A DNA stretch of 64,000 bases from Ziziphus jujuba (Eukaryota; Streptophyta; Magnoliopsida; Rosales; Rhamnaceae): positions 6,207,501-6,271,500 of the forward strand of contig NC_083388.1 in assembly GCF_031755915.1 (NCBI RefSeq), given 5' to 3'. The position numbers and the translations under genes are program-made. Of this stretch, positions 1 to 11,759 are shown piece by piece. Below the pieces are notes generated by a model that was given only the letters and a program-made list of their open reading frames with translations, did no database searches and had not been told where the DNA came from. Position 1 is the stretch's first letter; each line of letters begins with the position of its first letter.

Positions 1-947
1 AAATTAGAGTATTATGAGTTAATCATGATAATGCCTCCTCTGTCCAGGTCTCATACTGAGACATACTGAGAAAATAATGAGTAAGCTCATTGAGTAAAGC
101 TGTATTAGACCCTGTCAATCTTCTTTTTAAATTTGCAATTTTTTCACCTAATTATTTTTTCTGATGCACTCTAAGCCACGTGTTATATTATCTATGGACC
201 ATGGTCCACAAAATCTTTTTTCGTTTTATTAATATTTTATTTTTTGGGGGAAATTTGATGAAAGGATCGTAGAATATTTGAAAGTCAATTTCTTGTGAAA
301 CTGAACCTTAATTAAAGTATCAGAGTAAAGTAATTTTTGGTAATAGTATATAAGAATAGTTATTGATACATATAATTCTTTTAGCTTATTACTTTGGTCT
401 CATCTTAATGAAATCAGAGAGTAATACCCGAAGATGTGAAAATTTCTGACTTTGAATTATTTTTCTTTCTTTTTTTCCTATCATATTAATAGAAAATTTA
501 AAATATAGTCATTTTAGATCTAACAGATTTAGATTTTTTATTCTATTTTCAATGAATTTAGGTCTTTTCCTACCTCAGTGTTTATTTAACTTTCACACTG
601 ATAATAATAATCTGTCGGTTACTTTTTATTTTTTATTTTGCTTGTATGGAGTTGGTTTACTTCTTCTTATTCTTCTTCTTATTATTATTATTTCTGCTCA
701 TTCTTTGCTCATGTTGGAAACGTCTATGACAAGCTGATTGCTTTTGTATTATTATTTAAGTATTTGACGCCTTTTATTCTTTCATAGAAGCTAGAATCTA
801 TAAATTTCCTTGGCATATATCTATAAAAATTATAAGAGATGTATAGTGATATTATTGTCGTGATTAATAAATTTTTTATTGTAAATTCATTTCAGTTTAG
901 TTAACTAATTTTAGTTAAACTAAGAAATACATAAATTTTTAAGTTTT
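1..947. other. Element 1 internal AT-rich sequence, no gene recognised
   Basis: This is AT-rich DNA with short simple repeats (a TTC/TTA-rich run near 660-695). The only open frames are short and low in complexity. It is assigned to element 1 because it lies inside the expected element limits. It shows no clear match to the equivalent part of element 2 (28148-28379). Confidence 0.5.
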
Positions 948-1660
948 GTTACTAATATTGATTTCCTATATTTTTCAGCATTGTCGGAGCAAGTGATGGA
1001 CCGAGCAGAAAATTGAAGCACAAAATTTGTGTTCGTAGAGTTACAAATTATGCTAAGAAAATTACAAACACTTACACAGATAGAGAAAGAGAGAGATATA
1101 AATAGATACAGAAGCATTGGTGGATTTTTGTTCCCCATTAATGTAAGTTGCTTCTCTAAACAAAATAGAAAATATTATGCAAACTAATTTCACTTTAATG
1201 TAATGAACTTATCATTGAACCTTTACTTGTGCTGCATTAAATGGTGTTTCAAAATTGTTGATAATTTTCATAATGGATTATTTAAAGATGATAAGTCATC
1301 TCTTTATAAATTGCTCAATTTTGAACCTTTGTTATTGTGTTACTTGGTGTGACGGAAATGTTTATGTTGCATGGTTGGAATGTGAAATATGAAATTAAAA
1401 CTAGTATGAAGTTGTGTTTTTGTTGAATTTAATGGGAAATTTGAATGTGAAACCATAATGATTAATATGTGTTAGAACCATAGGTTACCCTTAGGAAGCA
1501 ATGTCACATGCGCGTGTTTGGTTTGTTGCCTAATGTATAATGTATACTAATATATAGAAGATATTGTAGCTTTTAAATCCACATATGTGCTGGTTCAAAA
1601 AGTTTCTTTAGCCATTTTCATTATAATTTTGCACAAACCCCATTAGATGCATGTCATTTG
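948..1660 (+). other. Leader-like MULE segment shared with element 2
   Basis: A block beginning with a pyrimidine-rich tract ending in CAG (about 960-978) is followed by a purine-rich, GAGA-containing stretch and an ATTAATGTAAGTTGC donor-like sequence near 1138-1152. The same order and much of the sequence recur at 28380-28620 in element 2. A tract-CAG plus a GTAAGT-like site suggests an untranslated leader exon of about 160 bases for the plus-strand protease gene. That role is inferred. Confidence 0.45.
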
Positions 1661-1665
1661 TAGGT

Positions 1666-2010
1666 TCCGGAAAATTTTTCGCCAAGCGGAAAATTTTTCC
1701 TCCAGGAGGAAATGTTTTCCTTCAAGAGGAAATTTTTTCCTTCAAGCGAAAAATTTTCCTCCAGGCGGAAATTTTTTTCCTCCAGGTGGAAATTTGTTTC
1801 CTCTAGGCGGAAAAAACATTTTCTCGTGTAGGAAAAAATGTTTCCTCCTATCAGAAAGAAATTCCTCTTGGTGGAAAGCATTTTCCTCCTGTCGAAAAGA
1901 AATTTTCTCCTGGCGAAAAGTGTTTTCCTCCTGTTGGAAATTATTTTCTTGCTGTCGGAAAGAAATTTTTCTCTCGTCAGAAAACAGATTCCTCTAGTTC
2001 GAAAATTATT
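1666..2010. repeat. GGCGGAAA palindromic repeat cluster R1 of element 1
   Basis: About 17 degenerate units of roughly 20 bases alternate TTTCCTCC and GGCGGAAA or GGAGGAAA half-sites, so each unit is an imperfect inverted repeat able to form a short hairpin. Open frames on both strands here (Phe/Pro/Gly/Lys-rich) are by-products of the repeats. Related clusters occur at 5571-5810, 8832-8965, 28966-29270 and 29855-30035, all inside the two MULEs. Confidence 0.85.
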
Positions 2011-2184
2011 TCCAATAGATACATAAATATCTTTTTGTTCTAAACTTTCAAATTGTAATTGCTTGGCGGAATTTTCGTTAGATTTTTCTTTTTTACTATT
2101 TAATATGTTTTTGGTCCTTTCGATTTTCCTGTCCATATGCAAGTATATGTTATGATTTATTAGTTGTATTTAATTTGCAGATAA

Positions 2185-5100
2185 ATGGATTCAGAATACC
2201 AACGAAGGTTTTGGAACTCGGAGATATCAAGGGAAAAGGTTAATTGTAGATCTAACTTCTGGAAAGCCGTGTCGGATATTAAGTTCAAGCTTACTCTAGA
2301 TCAAATAAAGAAGTTCAAGGATAACTATTTAGGCAAATTTTTGAAGGCCAACGATATACAATTTAGTGGCCACATTGTGAACAGCATGCTATGTAGGCAA
2401 TGTGTTTGCGACGATAAGGATTCTATGGTATTCAATTTTGGAGGTCGTGGTGCTAGATTTACACGGAGAGACTTCGCCATAATTACAAGTCTATGGTTTG
2501 GTTACGAACGCAATAGGCAGGTTAACATCTCTTCATGTATTAGTGACATGTATTTTGGGGGAAAGCGAAAGGTCTCTAACTCGGAGATAACCGATGTGTT
2601 CATGACCACATAGTGTCAAGACAATGATAAAGCCAACGATAATAGATTGAAGTTGGCGTTATTATATTTCCTAGAGACAGTTCTTCTAGGCAAAGAAAGC
2701 ATGGCCACCGCACCCTATAATCACTTGGAGATGGTGGACGATTTAGAGTACTTCAATAACTATCCATAGGGTACTTTATCATACACCACCACCATTAGAT
2801 CGTTGAAGAGTACTTTTGAGCATAGAGCGTCCATGGCTTTAAACAAGTCAAAGAGTTATAGTCTTTGTGGGTTTCCTTTGGCTTTCATGGTAAGTTTATT
2901 ACACTATTATTTCAAGTTTGTTACACTTGTATATATGGTGTGTATTTCTTCACTTATTCATTATTCATTTATTGTTTGACAGATTTGGGGTTTTGAGACA
3001 ATTCCTTCGTTATGTCAAGCATTTGGAAAAAAGTTGCCGAACATGGCATTCCCTCGAATTCTTAATTGGCATATTTCACAAGTGCCAAGATTTGAGAAGG
3101 CCACTAAACTCTTCCATCGTCATGATGTAAGTACATGAGTTCTTCCACTTATATATATATATATATATATATATACATTCCAACTTAGTAATATTATTTA
3201 TAGACTTTTGCAGTATTTGTAGTAATATTAGTATTACTTAATAATCACTTGATGATAATCCCTTTTGTCTTTTGCAGGATCCCGTTCATGTATGTAACTG
3301 AATTTGAGCGTGTATATATTAGCAAAATTCCATGGGACGTACATCATGACACTATTCCATACAATGTTGCACCTACTGTCGAAGATAAACCACCACAAGG
3401 AATTCATGGTGAAAGAGATGAAGTTGTTCCACTGACAAGTAGTGGAAGAAGTAAGAAACGAAAACAGGCATCTGTGGAAAGTAAGGGTAAAGGAGGAAGG
3501 CGACGAATGGGAGATAAGCCGACAGACCAGCCTTCATCATCGACTATGGGAGTTGCTGCTCATGTTCGTGTTAAACCATCGACTCCATCCCAACCTCCAT
3601 CGACTCCATCCCATGATGAGGTTTGTATAAATTGTATGAATGTTTATCTTTTTTATTATTGCAACTACTAATCATTATTGTTTCTTTTAGGTACCTTTGA
3701 GAGAGAGATTAACTATCCTTGAAGGTGAAGTGGCTAATGTTCGGCAGACGTTAAGGATTTAAGAATCGCCATGCTTAGAGAGTTTGCAAGTTTGGAGACC
3801 AAGCTTGATAATTTAATGAAGCACCAAGGAGTGGGAGTTGGTGCTGACGGTTTGGGAGATGGGATGGAAGCAGACGTTGAAAAGGATGAAAAAAAAAGAA
3901 GAGTTTGATCCCGATGCGACCCTCGTTGATAGACAGTCACGTCCATCCGTTGTAGGTGATACAGGACCAAGTGTTAAGATTATCGATAAAGTGTCTCCAT
4001 CAAAGTTTCCGGCCAGGAGATGTGCAAAAAAGGTAGTAGCTGCTAAACAAAGTATAGATATTGGGAGGCGGGATAGGAAGGCGGCAACAGCTATTAAGAC
4101 TCTTTACAGTGTTGGAGGCTTGCGGAAAAAACTAGAGCGCACTTGACCTGGTCCATCTTCTACTTTAAAGTTTGACCCATACAGATCGGTTCCCACTCGA
4201 CTTGTAAAAAATTTTGACCAATTTATGAAGTCTGGTCAGGCAGCAAAGGTCGATATGAACATTTTGTCTGCGAGTACAGATTTTTTCCAGTTGTGTATAG
4301 CTAGTGAGAGGTGGTTGAATCATGATGTAAGTATTTTTTGATCAAGATTTTTATTTTATAATTTGATAAATTCTATAGATTGTCGTTAAACTGCATGGAT
4401 GTAATTTAAAACTAACTCGTCTTTCAATGCAGCATATGGAAGTCCTGCCTTTTTTATTTCATGTACATGCCAATCGATTCCCTGATGTTTTTTATCCTAG
4501 TTTTGAGGTGATAGATGGAGGATTTTTGGTAAGTGAAGAAGTTTTAAAGGCAGTGTCCCATATGTGGCTATTGTGATTTTGGGTAACTAATAATCTATTT
4601 TGTTGTAAGTATACATTGAGCAGTGTTATGGAAAGTTCATCGCCAATCCATCTAATTACCAATTCTTATATGCAATTTAAGAATATATATTGGGGATTCG
4701 AATGAAGGAGTCGAAGCCATGGAAATGCGTAAATTATGTACAATATACATATCCAAATTGTGTAATGTTAACTATTCATTTATTTATGTGTCTTCCTTTA
4801 TTTGTTGTGCTAATTGAAATCCTGTAATGTACTGACAGTTATTGATTCCACTAAACAAGTGCAACATACATTGGCTTCTAGGGCACGTGGACTTGAAAGA
4901 GCATCGTATGACTGTATATGACTCAGATAAGGCTGACAACCGAAACAAGGGAGAAACGTATTTTAAGAAATTATGCATTATGTTACCTTATTTACTGCGG
5001 TCTGCATCCTTTTATGAGAAATGGATAGATCTTGTAGACTCTATTGATGAGTTTACATATGAATTGGCACAAAATTCCTCTTAGCAAAATAACAAGTAAA

Positions 5101-5335
5101 GCCCCTTAACACTTACATGTTTGTTGAATAAATATTAACTATTGAATATGGTTCTAATAATGTTATTGTTTCGTTACAATAATTGTTTTTTTGTAGTGGT
5201 GACTGTGGCATGTTTACACTCAAGACCATGGAGATTTTACATGCTAAATTACCAGTGACATTCACACAAGATGACATAGAGTTCTTCAGGACGAAGTATG
5301 CATATGAGGCTTACAACAAAGAACTAACCATATAA
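2185..5335 (+). pseudogene. MULE-borne DUF1985 / Ulp1-like C48 cysteine protease, decayed
   Basis: The first exon starts with ATG at 2185 and reads a DUF1985-type domain (motifs FSGHIVNSMLCRQC and RGARFTRRDFAIITSLWFG). It is interrupted by TAG at 2611 and again at about 2767, where a Trp codon is expected. A second exon lies at about 2983-3126 between CAG and GTAAGT. A basic, Ser/Pro-rich linker (3277-4320) contains at least two frameshifts near 3760 and 3900. The C-terminal peptidase core survives: IHWLLGHVDL (catalytic His), TVYDS (Asp) near 4870-4925, and GDCGMFTLK (catalytic Cys) at about 5200, ending at TAA 5333-5335. Functional relatives remove SUMO-like modifiers. ULP-type genes carried inside MULEs are known in plants. 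As it stands no full-length protein can be made. Confidence 0.75.
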
Positions 5336-5570
5336 GCTGGATGGTGATGCATTTTTCTTTCCTTTTGTCATATTTATAGATGTATATCCTTTATTATATT
5401 AGATTTTTAATTGTAAAGATAATGATAGCTTATAATGTTAATTTAACGAAGATAACGATGTGTTATTGATGTAAAGATAAGTAATTGATCTTATAGAAAA
5501 TGTGCCATGTTTATTTATTAGAATTCCATTATTTACAAACATCTTACGAGCTCAATTGCATATTTTGAAA
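5336..5570. other. Spacer downstream of the Ulp1-like gene
   Basis: AT-rich, presumably the 3-prime untranslated end of the protease gene. There is no open frame of interest. Confidence 0.4.
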
Positions 5571-5810
5571 ATTTTTCTGCTTGTCGAAAAATATTTCCTC
5601 CAGTCGGAAATTCCATACGGAGACCAAATGAAGCTTCTGGATAATTTTTTGCCAGGCGAAAAATTTTTCAAAAATTTTCCTCCAGGCGGAAATTGTTTTC
5701 CTGCAGTTGGAAAAATTTTTTTCCTCCTGTAGGAAAATATTTCCTCCAAGCGGAAATTGTTAAATAACATTTACTCCTATCAGAAACTAATTTCCTCCAC
5801 TTAGAAAATC
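5571..5810. repeat. GGCGGAAA palindromic repeat cluster R2 of element 1
   Basis: Degenerate TTTCCTCCAGGCGGAAA-type units, fewer and more diverged than in R1. The cluster sits between the 3-prime ends of the convergent protease and transposase remnants. The open frames over it (5502-5732 plus, 5552-5770 minus) only read through the repeats. Confidence 0.75.
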
Positions 5811-6172
5811 AATTTCTAATAGATTATTTAAGTTAATAGTGGGGTAAAAAAATTGAAAGTGGAGATAAATATTATATAAGATGAAGATGGATTTAACAAA
5901 AAATGTATTGACGTTTAAAATCAATAACCATTTTAAAGAAAAGAAAAAATTATATATATATTTTTTTTTTTTCAAAATCATTTGGACATTTCATAAAATG
6001 AGATGTAAACGAAAGATTTAAAATCAACTCCAGAAAAGCTTCTTTTCATTTAAGATTAAATTCTAAAAAAAAAATTGCTAACAAATCTTCCACCGTCGAG
6101 TAGAAAATATAATATCCAAGATATGAAATAATTATCAAAACATATTAAACCATAACACTAAATTAAAACTTC

Positions 6173-8726
6173 CTAATTCGAAGCATAAGACAATGAATTC
6201 GTACATCTTTGCCTATAATGTCCAATACCACCGCATCGGCTATATCTACGTCCCATAACATCTTCACCTTTGGATGGTATGCATTGCATCCTCGACCTAC
6301 TGGCTCGCCTATGTTTCCATTTCGATGGAAGAACAATACGACTTGCCACATCATCCGAAGCATGCCACTGTTTTTCATCTAACACAGGGTAAATGGACTC
6401 AGTATAAGCTGCATGATATGCATCCGCGGTGTAGTAATGAGAACACATGCCATAAAGAGCAATTTTGCATTCTCTACGAGCGGCAATACAATGATCACAA
6501 GGATATTGATCAAGATTGAAGACTTTGCATGAGCATGTTTTTTATTGGAGATTAACTGTATCCTTCAAACTCCCACCTTCCACAAGAAATTCATACATAT
6601 TAACAGCCTTCACACGTAGTCCGATAGACTCCAAATTTCATAGTTTGAGTTGCTCTTCCATATGGTCACTCACAGGCTTCGTCAATTTTGCACTTGCAGT
6701 ACGTCGCTCATAAAACCACCTTTGCAGTAAATCTTGTATGTGCTCAATTAATGCTACTATTGGTATCTCTCTAGCATCTAGCAAAATACCATTCAAGCTT
6801 TCTGCAATATTGGTGGTCATGATAGTATACCTTCTACATGGAGAAAGAGAACGTGCCCACCTTGTAGGGTCACATGATTGAATGTACTGGACAGCCCTAC
6901 TCTTTTTTGCCTTAATTTGCCCCATATAAAACTCAAAATCTTCAACCAAATATGCACTAGCTGCGAGCATGAAACATTGTATTATTGTTTCATCTTTCGC
7001 ATGTCCATTTGCTTTAATATTTCTGCTTATATGGTACGTGCATAGCGCATGGTATGCATTGGGAAAAACTTTGCGTAAAGCCTTTTCAATAGCGGGGTGT
7101 CTATCACTCACAAACACTAAATCTGGAAAATCTCCAATGGCATCCTTGAGGTTTTGGAAAAACTATGTATATGCTTGCTCGTTCTCTCCGTCTCCAATTC
7201 CGAAAGCCAAATGATATATTTGCTTATTACCATCCATGCCCGATGCAATATACATGTACCTTTTGTATTTCCCTTTCAATGTGGTTGTATCAACAGCCAA
7301 CACGGATCTTATGTAGGATATAAATCCCCTAATATTTTCTTTAATCTCCATAAAAAAAATATACAAAATTGTTATTATCGTCTTTTTTGATACGTGTAAG
7401 AGTTTCAGGGTTTTTCGACGCTAACTCATAACAATAGGCAGGCAACTTAGCAAAATTCTCCTCTGGAGATCCCCTAACACTGTTAAATGCATACTCTTTA
7501 CCTCTCCATACTTTGTTGTAGCTTATATTCACCCCATATTTCTGCAAAAAATCAAGTTGAATTTCTTTGGGTTTGTAAACACGTGCAATCCCTTCATATT
7601 TAAATTTAATACATTGACTAATAACCCAGCTACTGGCCTGCTTATGTTCACGATGCATGATATCTAATGAGCAACTGTGTGCATTATCAAAAATTCTCAC
7701 AACAAATATTTCTCCATTTTTAGATATGGTTGCAGGTAGTTGCCATTTACAAGTATTTTCCAAGCATACAACCTTATACTGTCGTGTAGTTGATCGTGTC
7801 ACCTTGAGCTTCTTATTTTCACGCATGCAATAGATACTCGGTTTATTCTATAAGTCATGTTTGTTGCGAAATAATTATCCAACTACAATGCTCTCATAGC
7901 GAGTGAACTTTGACGAAAATATGGCCATAGAACCACTTCAGTTGCTCAATGATATATGGTCACTTGTACCACGATGAACCCTAACATCATCAACTCCTTC
8001 ATCGTTCATTTTAGGATGCATATCATTATCATTGTCCGGCAACTTATGATCAAAATCTACATCATTATGATCAACATCATCCCCTGCTACATTGTAATTC
8101 TCATCATGATCAATATTATGCAACTGCTCATACTCCTTATCGTTAGGAAACTGTTCAGCATAGTCACCTCCAACATTAACTCCTTCGTGGATGTTAAATA
8201 ATATCCAGGCCCCACGAACATCAACTTGATCTCTAAACTAAGTCTCTTAAACCATAACTTCCTGAGATGTAGCCTGAATAGGTTCAATACCGGAAACTTG
8301 TGGTAGACGAACGCCAATTGGAGGACAAGCAAAAGAATGAAGATTACTCCTACTATCCGAAGCAAAGGCTGTTTGATGAACATTTCTAGATACATGTTCA
8401 ACTTTCGAAATCACCTCAACATACAATGAACGCATCATTGTAATCCCTCATTCTTGAAGAAAGCATTGCACATCCCTATCACAGCGTATTTCTATAGGAT
8501 CCAATTTTTCTGCACATCGTCCATATATCCATTTTAGCTTTAGCAAATATTCATTTCGATCTATCTCAATAGAATTGAAAATCTCATCCTCTAACTCTGA
8601 TTTTGTGCATCTCTTGCTGACGGAAACCATTATATTTTTACCACTTCGATATTCCCAATTACCACCATCATTTTGTACCAATATTCCATTGTATAAAACC
8701 GCAATTACAATATCATCGTCTTCCAT
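6173..8726 (-). pseudogene. MuDR-type MULE transposase, decayed
   Basis: Reading from ATG at 8726: an N-terminal plant MuDR-type region (8448-8726), a MULE N-terminal domain (motif YKVVCLENTCKWQL, 7341-7826), the catalytic domain with a first Asp in LAVDTTTLKGKY (about 7290) and a second in FVSDRHPAIEKA (about 7100), the HALCTYH region, a SWIM finger (CSCK...YPCDHC, about 6490-6540) and a C-terminal zinc knuckle (CGGIGHYRQRC, about 6205-6240). Breaks seen: a 9-base deletion relative to element 2 that creates TGA near 8448; in-frame stops near 8247, 8238, 7938, 7880 and 7847; a +1 shift in a T-run near 7350; TAG at 7163; further stops near 6638 and 6546. The first Cys of the knuckle is Tyr. 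It cannot encode an active protein. Confidence 0.85.
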
Positions 8727-8831
8727 TTTACTACAAAATTAAATGGATAACGTTAAACTAAATCAATAAATATATAAAAATTTGAATAATACTAAACAAA
8801 CATATTAACTGTATTAAAAAAGTCGATCCTG

Positions 8832-8965
8832 TTTTTTTTTCCGCCAAATATAGCGTTTTTCTACTGGCGGAAAACTAGTGGAAAATTAGCGAAAAACTTG
8901 CAAAAACTGACAAACTGAAGGAAAATGACAGAAGTTCATCTTTTTCGCCAAATTTCCTCCATTTT
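8832..8965. repeat. GGCGGAAA repeat cluster R3 of element 1
   Basis: A short, degenerate run of GGCGGAAAACT-like units followed by the converse TTTCGCCAAATTTCC half-sites. It sits between the transposase start and the right terminus. The equivalent place in element 2 (29855-30035) is expanded into a regular 11-base tandem array. Confidence 0.65.
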
Positions 8966-9360
8966 TACTGTTTTTCTCGATTTTCCAGTTTTATACAAAT
9001 TTTCTCTCATTTTCCAACCATATGTCACCTAAGTATCTTTAAACTCATATATAACAGCTCATAAATTAATTTCTTACATATCCATATTAAATAAAAATCT
9101 TAAAAATTCCAAAACTAACAAAAAATACAAGAAAAAAGAGAAAAAAAAAAAAAAAAACATATCCATATTTCCTCAGTTTTATCTAATAAGAAAAAAGATA
9201 AAATTTTTACCTGATTTTAGTTTCAGAAATGAGAAAATACAAAAAGATGAGAGTGAGAGTAGATGAGATGCAAAAAGTGTTTGTGGCCTGTTAGAGAAAC
9301 CCTTGCATAAAATATGAACGGGTGTGTAGAGGAAGAAGGAAAGGATAAGAAAAAACATAT

Positions 9361-9480
9361 TGTGTAATTTTTAATATGATCAAGAGTATTTTTGTCCCAA
9401 AATGGCTATTTTTTTTTTTAAAAACAAAATTTGCTATTCTTCAAAAAACGTATTACAGGGTGGCTAGTTTTCGAAAAAAA
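9361..9480. repeat. Right terminal inverted repeat of element 1
   Basis: The sequence runs from a GTGTAATTTTTAATAT stretch to GGTGGCTAGTTTTCGAAAAAAA and matches the right terminus of element 2 base for base over long parts. The left partner is outside the window, so this is called from homology. No target-site duplication can be tested. Confidence 0.7.
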
Positions 9481-11465
9481 TGTTTTGTGTTTTCCTTGTT
9501 TCATCAAAGCCTAAGCCTGAAACCTGGGCTTGTTCTTGGCTTCTTGGCCTTATTCCCCTTTGGGCTGGATATGAAGCCCTGAACTGAATTCGTACGTCCA
9601 AGTTGGCTCAGCCCGGCTCAGTCCAATATCTCGCTAAGCTGAAGGATCTGCTCCCACATTGAGGTGCTCAAACTAAAAACAATGTTTCACGACCAAAAAA
9701 AAAAATTCCCAAAATTTCATTTTTCTTAGTGATAATTGCTTCACGTTGAATATACGTATGCGATTCAAGTAATATATCAATGAATTTATCATTGATTAGA
9801 CAGTTATATATGTGTATATGTAACCCTTATACAGCAAAATACATATATTGGAGTACACCTCAAACATTTTTATTTTTATTTTTTTTAGTAAATCATCTCA
9901 CACATTTTTTAAATTGTTAATTAACAAGTAAATTCTAATGTACTGCTATCTGTCTTCTTTACGAGAGAAAATTCTTACAGTATATGATCATTAGTTTATA
10001 TTCTTAAACCCGACCAATAACATGCATGTTGCCAATGCCATGTCACTCAGTAAAAATTTCTTTTGTTGTGAAATGACAAAGAGAATTTATCCTGATCAAT
10101 AAATTATTTATTCAATTTTTCCAGCTATGGTAGCTTGCATGATTGCATTAACAGACTTGTTTAAATCCAAAATCATTCAATAATTAGTTACCACCGACTT
10201 TAACTCCTTAACGGCCTCATATATATACTTAATAGGTACTTAAGCTTTGTCAAGTAATTAAACGAGAAAGATAATAGTATTCATCTGCCGAATTAAAACA
10301 AACTTGTTAATTGTTTAGTTAAAATATTGTAAAATTCATAGTTAAGTCATACAGGTATTTTTGCATATATATATATATATATATATAACTTTATTATGGT
10401 GGCATGGACAATCCTTCCATGCTGAAAAACTATCCATTATGTGTAGTCTATATGAAAAAAAAAAAATGAAAAAAAAAAAGAAACAGTTTTTCCAACGTTG
10501 CAAAATTGTTCACGTTCAATAGAATAGTATTTTATATATATATATATATATATTTATCATACAACATAAAATCAAGTAAAAAATTTATTACATCAAAATT
10601 GTATATATATATATATAATTTTACTATCAAAGTATCTTAATTTTTTTTTATAGTATGAACATTAATATGGTTTTCTATAATATATTGCGTGAAACACACA
10701 TCACTGTAAATGTGGAGACATGCGTTTTCGATATCAGAACTTTATATTATACAAATATATACATATATATATATACATTTATATCTATATATATATATCA
10801 TTTTGTCTGTAATCTGTTGTTTGTTTCTTCAATTCAAATAGTAAACATTTGACGGTTTCAATTCTATAATAATTTTATCGGTTTACTTTACTGTATATCT
10901 TATTACAACAAATTCCAAGTTACGATATTTTTTTCTCTTTTCTAACAACACATCCAAAATTATATTACAAGAAATCCCATAAGAACATAAATGAAATGAC
11001 AGCTTAACCAAAATCACTGTTAAAAAATATTATTAGAGCTGGATCCATAAATTATATATGTTAATTTACAACCACCAAAAACCAAAAAAGTAAAAACTCC
11101 ACCAACTCTAATAAAAACCTTCCGAATAGTCATACACCAAATGCCAACATCTCCATTTATATATGGGTTTGCAATTTCAGAATAGTTTTCTTCTTCTTTC
11201 GGCAATATGTAACATACAATCTCCACTAATTTATATATCTTCCTTAATTCCTCAAAAATCAAAGACTCTTTTGAAGGCAATTAAAGCAATATTGCGTAAA
11301 ACATTCACATATGGACAATACAGCAGATATTCAGCAATCCCATCTATATATAAAGGAAAAATAAAATAAAATCTCAAAACCTGGGAATGTAGAAAGAACA
11401 GAAAAAATCAATATTTTTTTGTTTTTTTTTTTTTCTTTTTCTTTTTCCTATTCTATTCTCTCTGC
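9481..11465. other. Intergenic, AT-rich with several (AT)n tracts
   Basis: There are (AT)n or (TA)n microsatellites near 10367-10386, 10535-10553, 10601-10616 and 10760-10800. No coding region is recognised. The part nearest 11465 is the likely 3-prime flank of the CLE gene. Confidence 0.6.
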
Positions 11466-11759
11466 TTATCTATTATGCAAAGGATTGGGACCAGTGTGGA
11501 TTCTTCTCTTTTCATCACCGAAAAGAGAACCGTCACCATCTTCAGTATTTCTGTCTCCTCCAAAACCAGCACTAGATTCAGCAGAAGAAGAACTTCTAAG
11601 CTGATGATGATGATGATGATGATGATCGGAGGCAGCAGACCCAGTTTTGAAGCTTGAAAATTTAGCGGACCCATCATCAGAAATTGAAGTTTCTAACAAT
11701 AAAAACACCAAAAGTAGCACTGAAACAGAAAAGAAAACAAACCCTTTTCTCATACCCAT
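11466..11759 (-). CDS. CLE: CLE-family signalling peptide precursor (CLE16/17-like)
   Basis: A single exon encodes 97 residues from ATG at 11759. A frame upstream of it opens only with a TTG. Residues about 5-25 are a hydrophobic signal peptide (FVFFSVSVLLLVFLLLE), followed by a variable Ser-rich domain. The precursor ends in the CLE motif RRIHTGPNPLHN at residues 85-96 plus one Arg. The motif has the invariant Gly-Pro, Pro-Leu-His-Asn and the HTGPNPLHN core; the His-Thr in place of the usual Pro-x is typical of CLE16/CLE17. The product should be secreted, trimmed to a 12-13-mer and perceived by CLV1/BAM-type receptor kinases. Residues 46-52 are seven His residues encoded by a CAT microsatellite. 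The family assignment is secure; the exact orthologue is not. Confidence 0.9.
   Translation of the reverse strand: MGMRKGFVFFSVSVLLLVFLLLETSISDDGSAKFSSFKTGSAASDHHHHHHHQLRSSSSAESSAGFGGDRNTEDGDGSLFGDEKRRIHTGPNPLHNR
11603..11626 (-). repeat. CAT microsatellite coding a poly-His run in the CLE precursor
   Basis: On the plus strand this is a run of about eight GAT/ATG triplets. On the coding strand it gives seven consecutive His in the variable domain, between the signal peptide and the CLE motif. It stays in frame under triplet slippage, so its length may vary between alleles. Confidence 0.85.

Larger units (their letters stand above)
1..9480. mobile_element. Element 1: large Mutator-like element (MULE), left end outside the window
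   Basis: The stretch holds a MuDR-type transposase remnant on the minus strand (6173-8726) and a DUF1985/Ulp1-type protease remnant on the plus strand (2185-5335), a combination known from plant MULEs of the ULP-carrying (Kaonashi-like) type. The right terminal region at about 9361-9480 matches the right terminal inverted repeat of element 2 (30450-30559), ending in the same TTTCGAAAAAA-type terminus. No matching left terminus is present, so the element begins upstream of base 1 and is at least 9.4 kb. Blocks 948-1850 and 8303-9479 are homologous to element 2 at 28380-29265 and 29282-30559. Both genes are broken, so the copy looks non-autonomous. Confidence 0.85.

Noticed and set aside
1647..2142. 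Overlapping open frames on both strands across repeat cluster R1
   Set aside because: Their Phe/Pro/Gly/Lys-rich products only translate the repeat unit and no family is recognisable. The same holds at 5502-5770 and 28798-29487.
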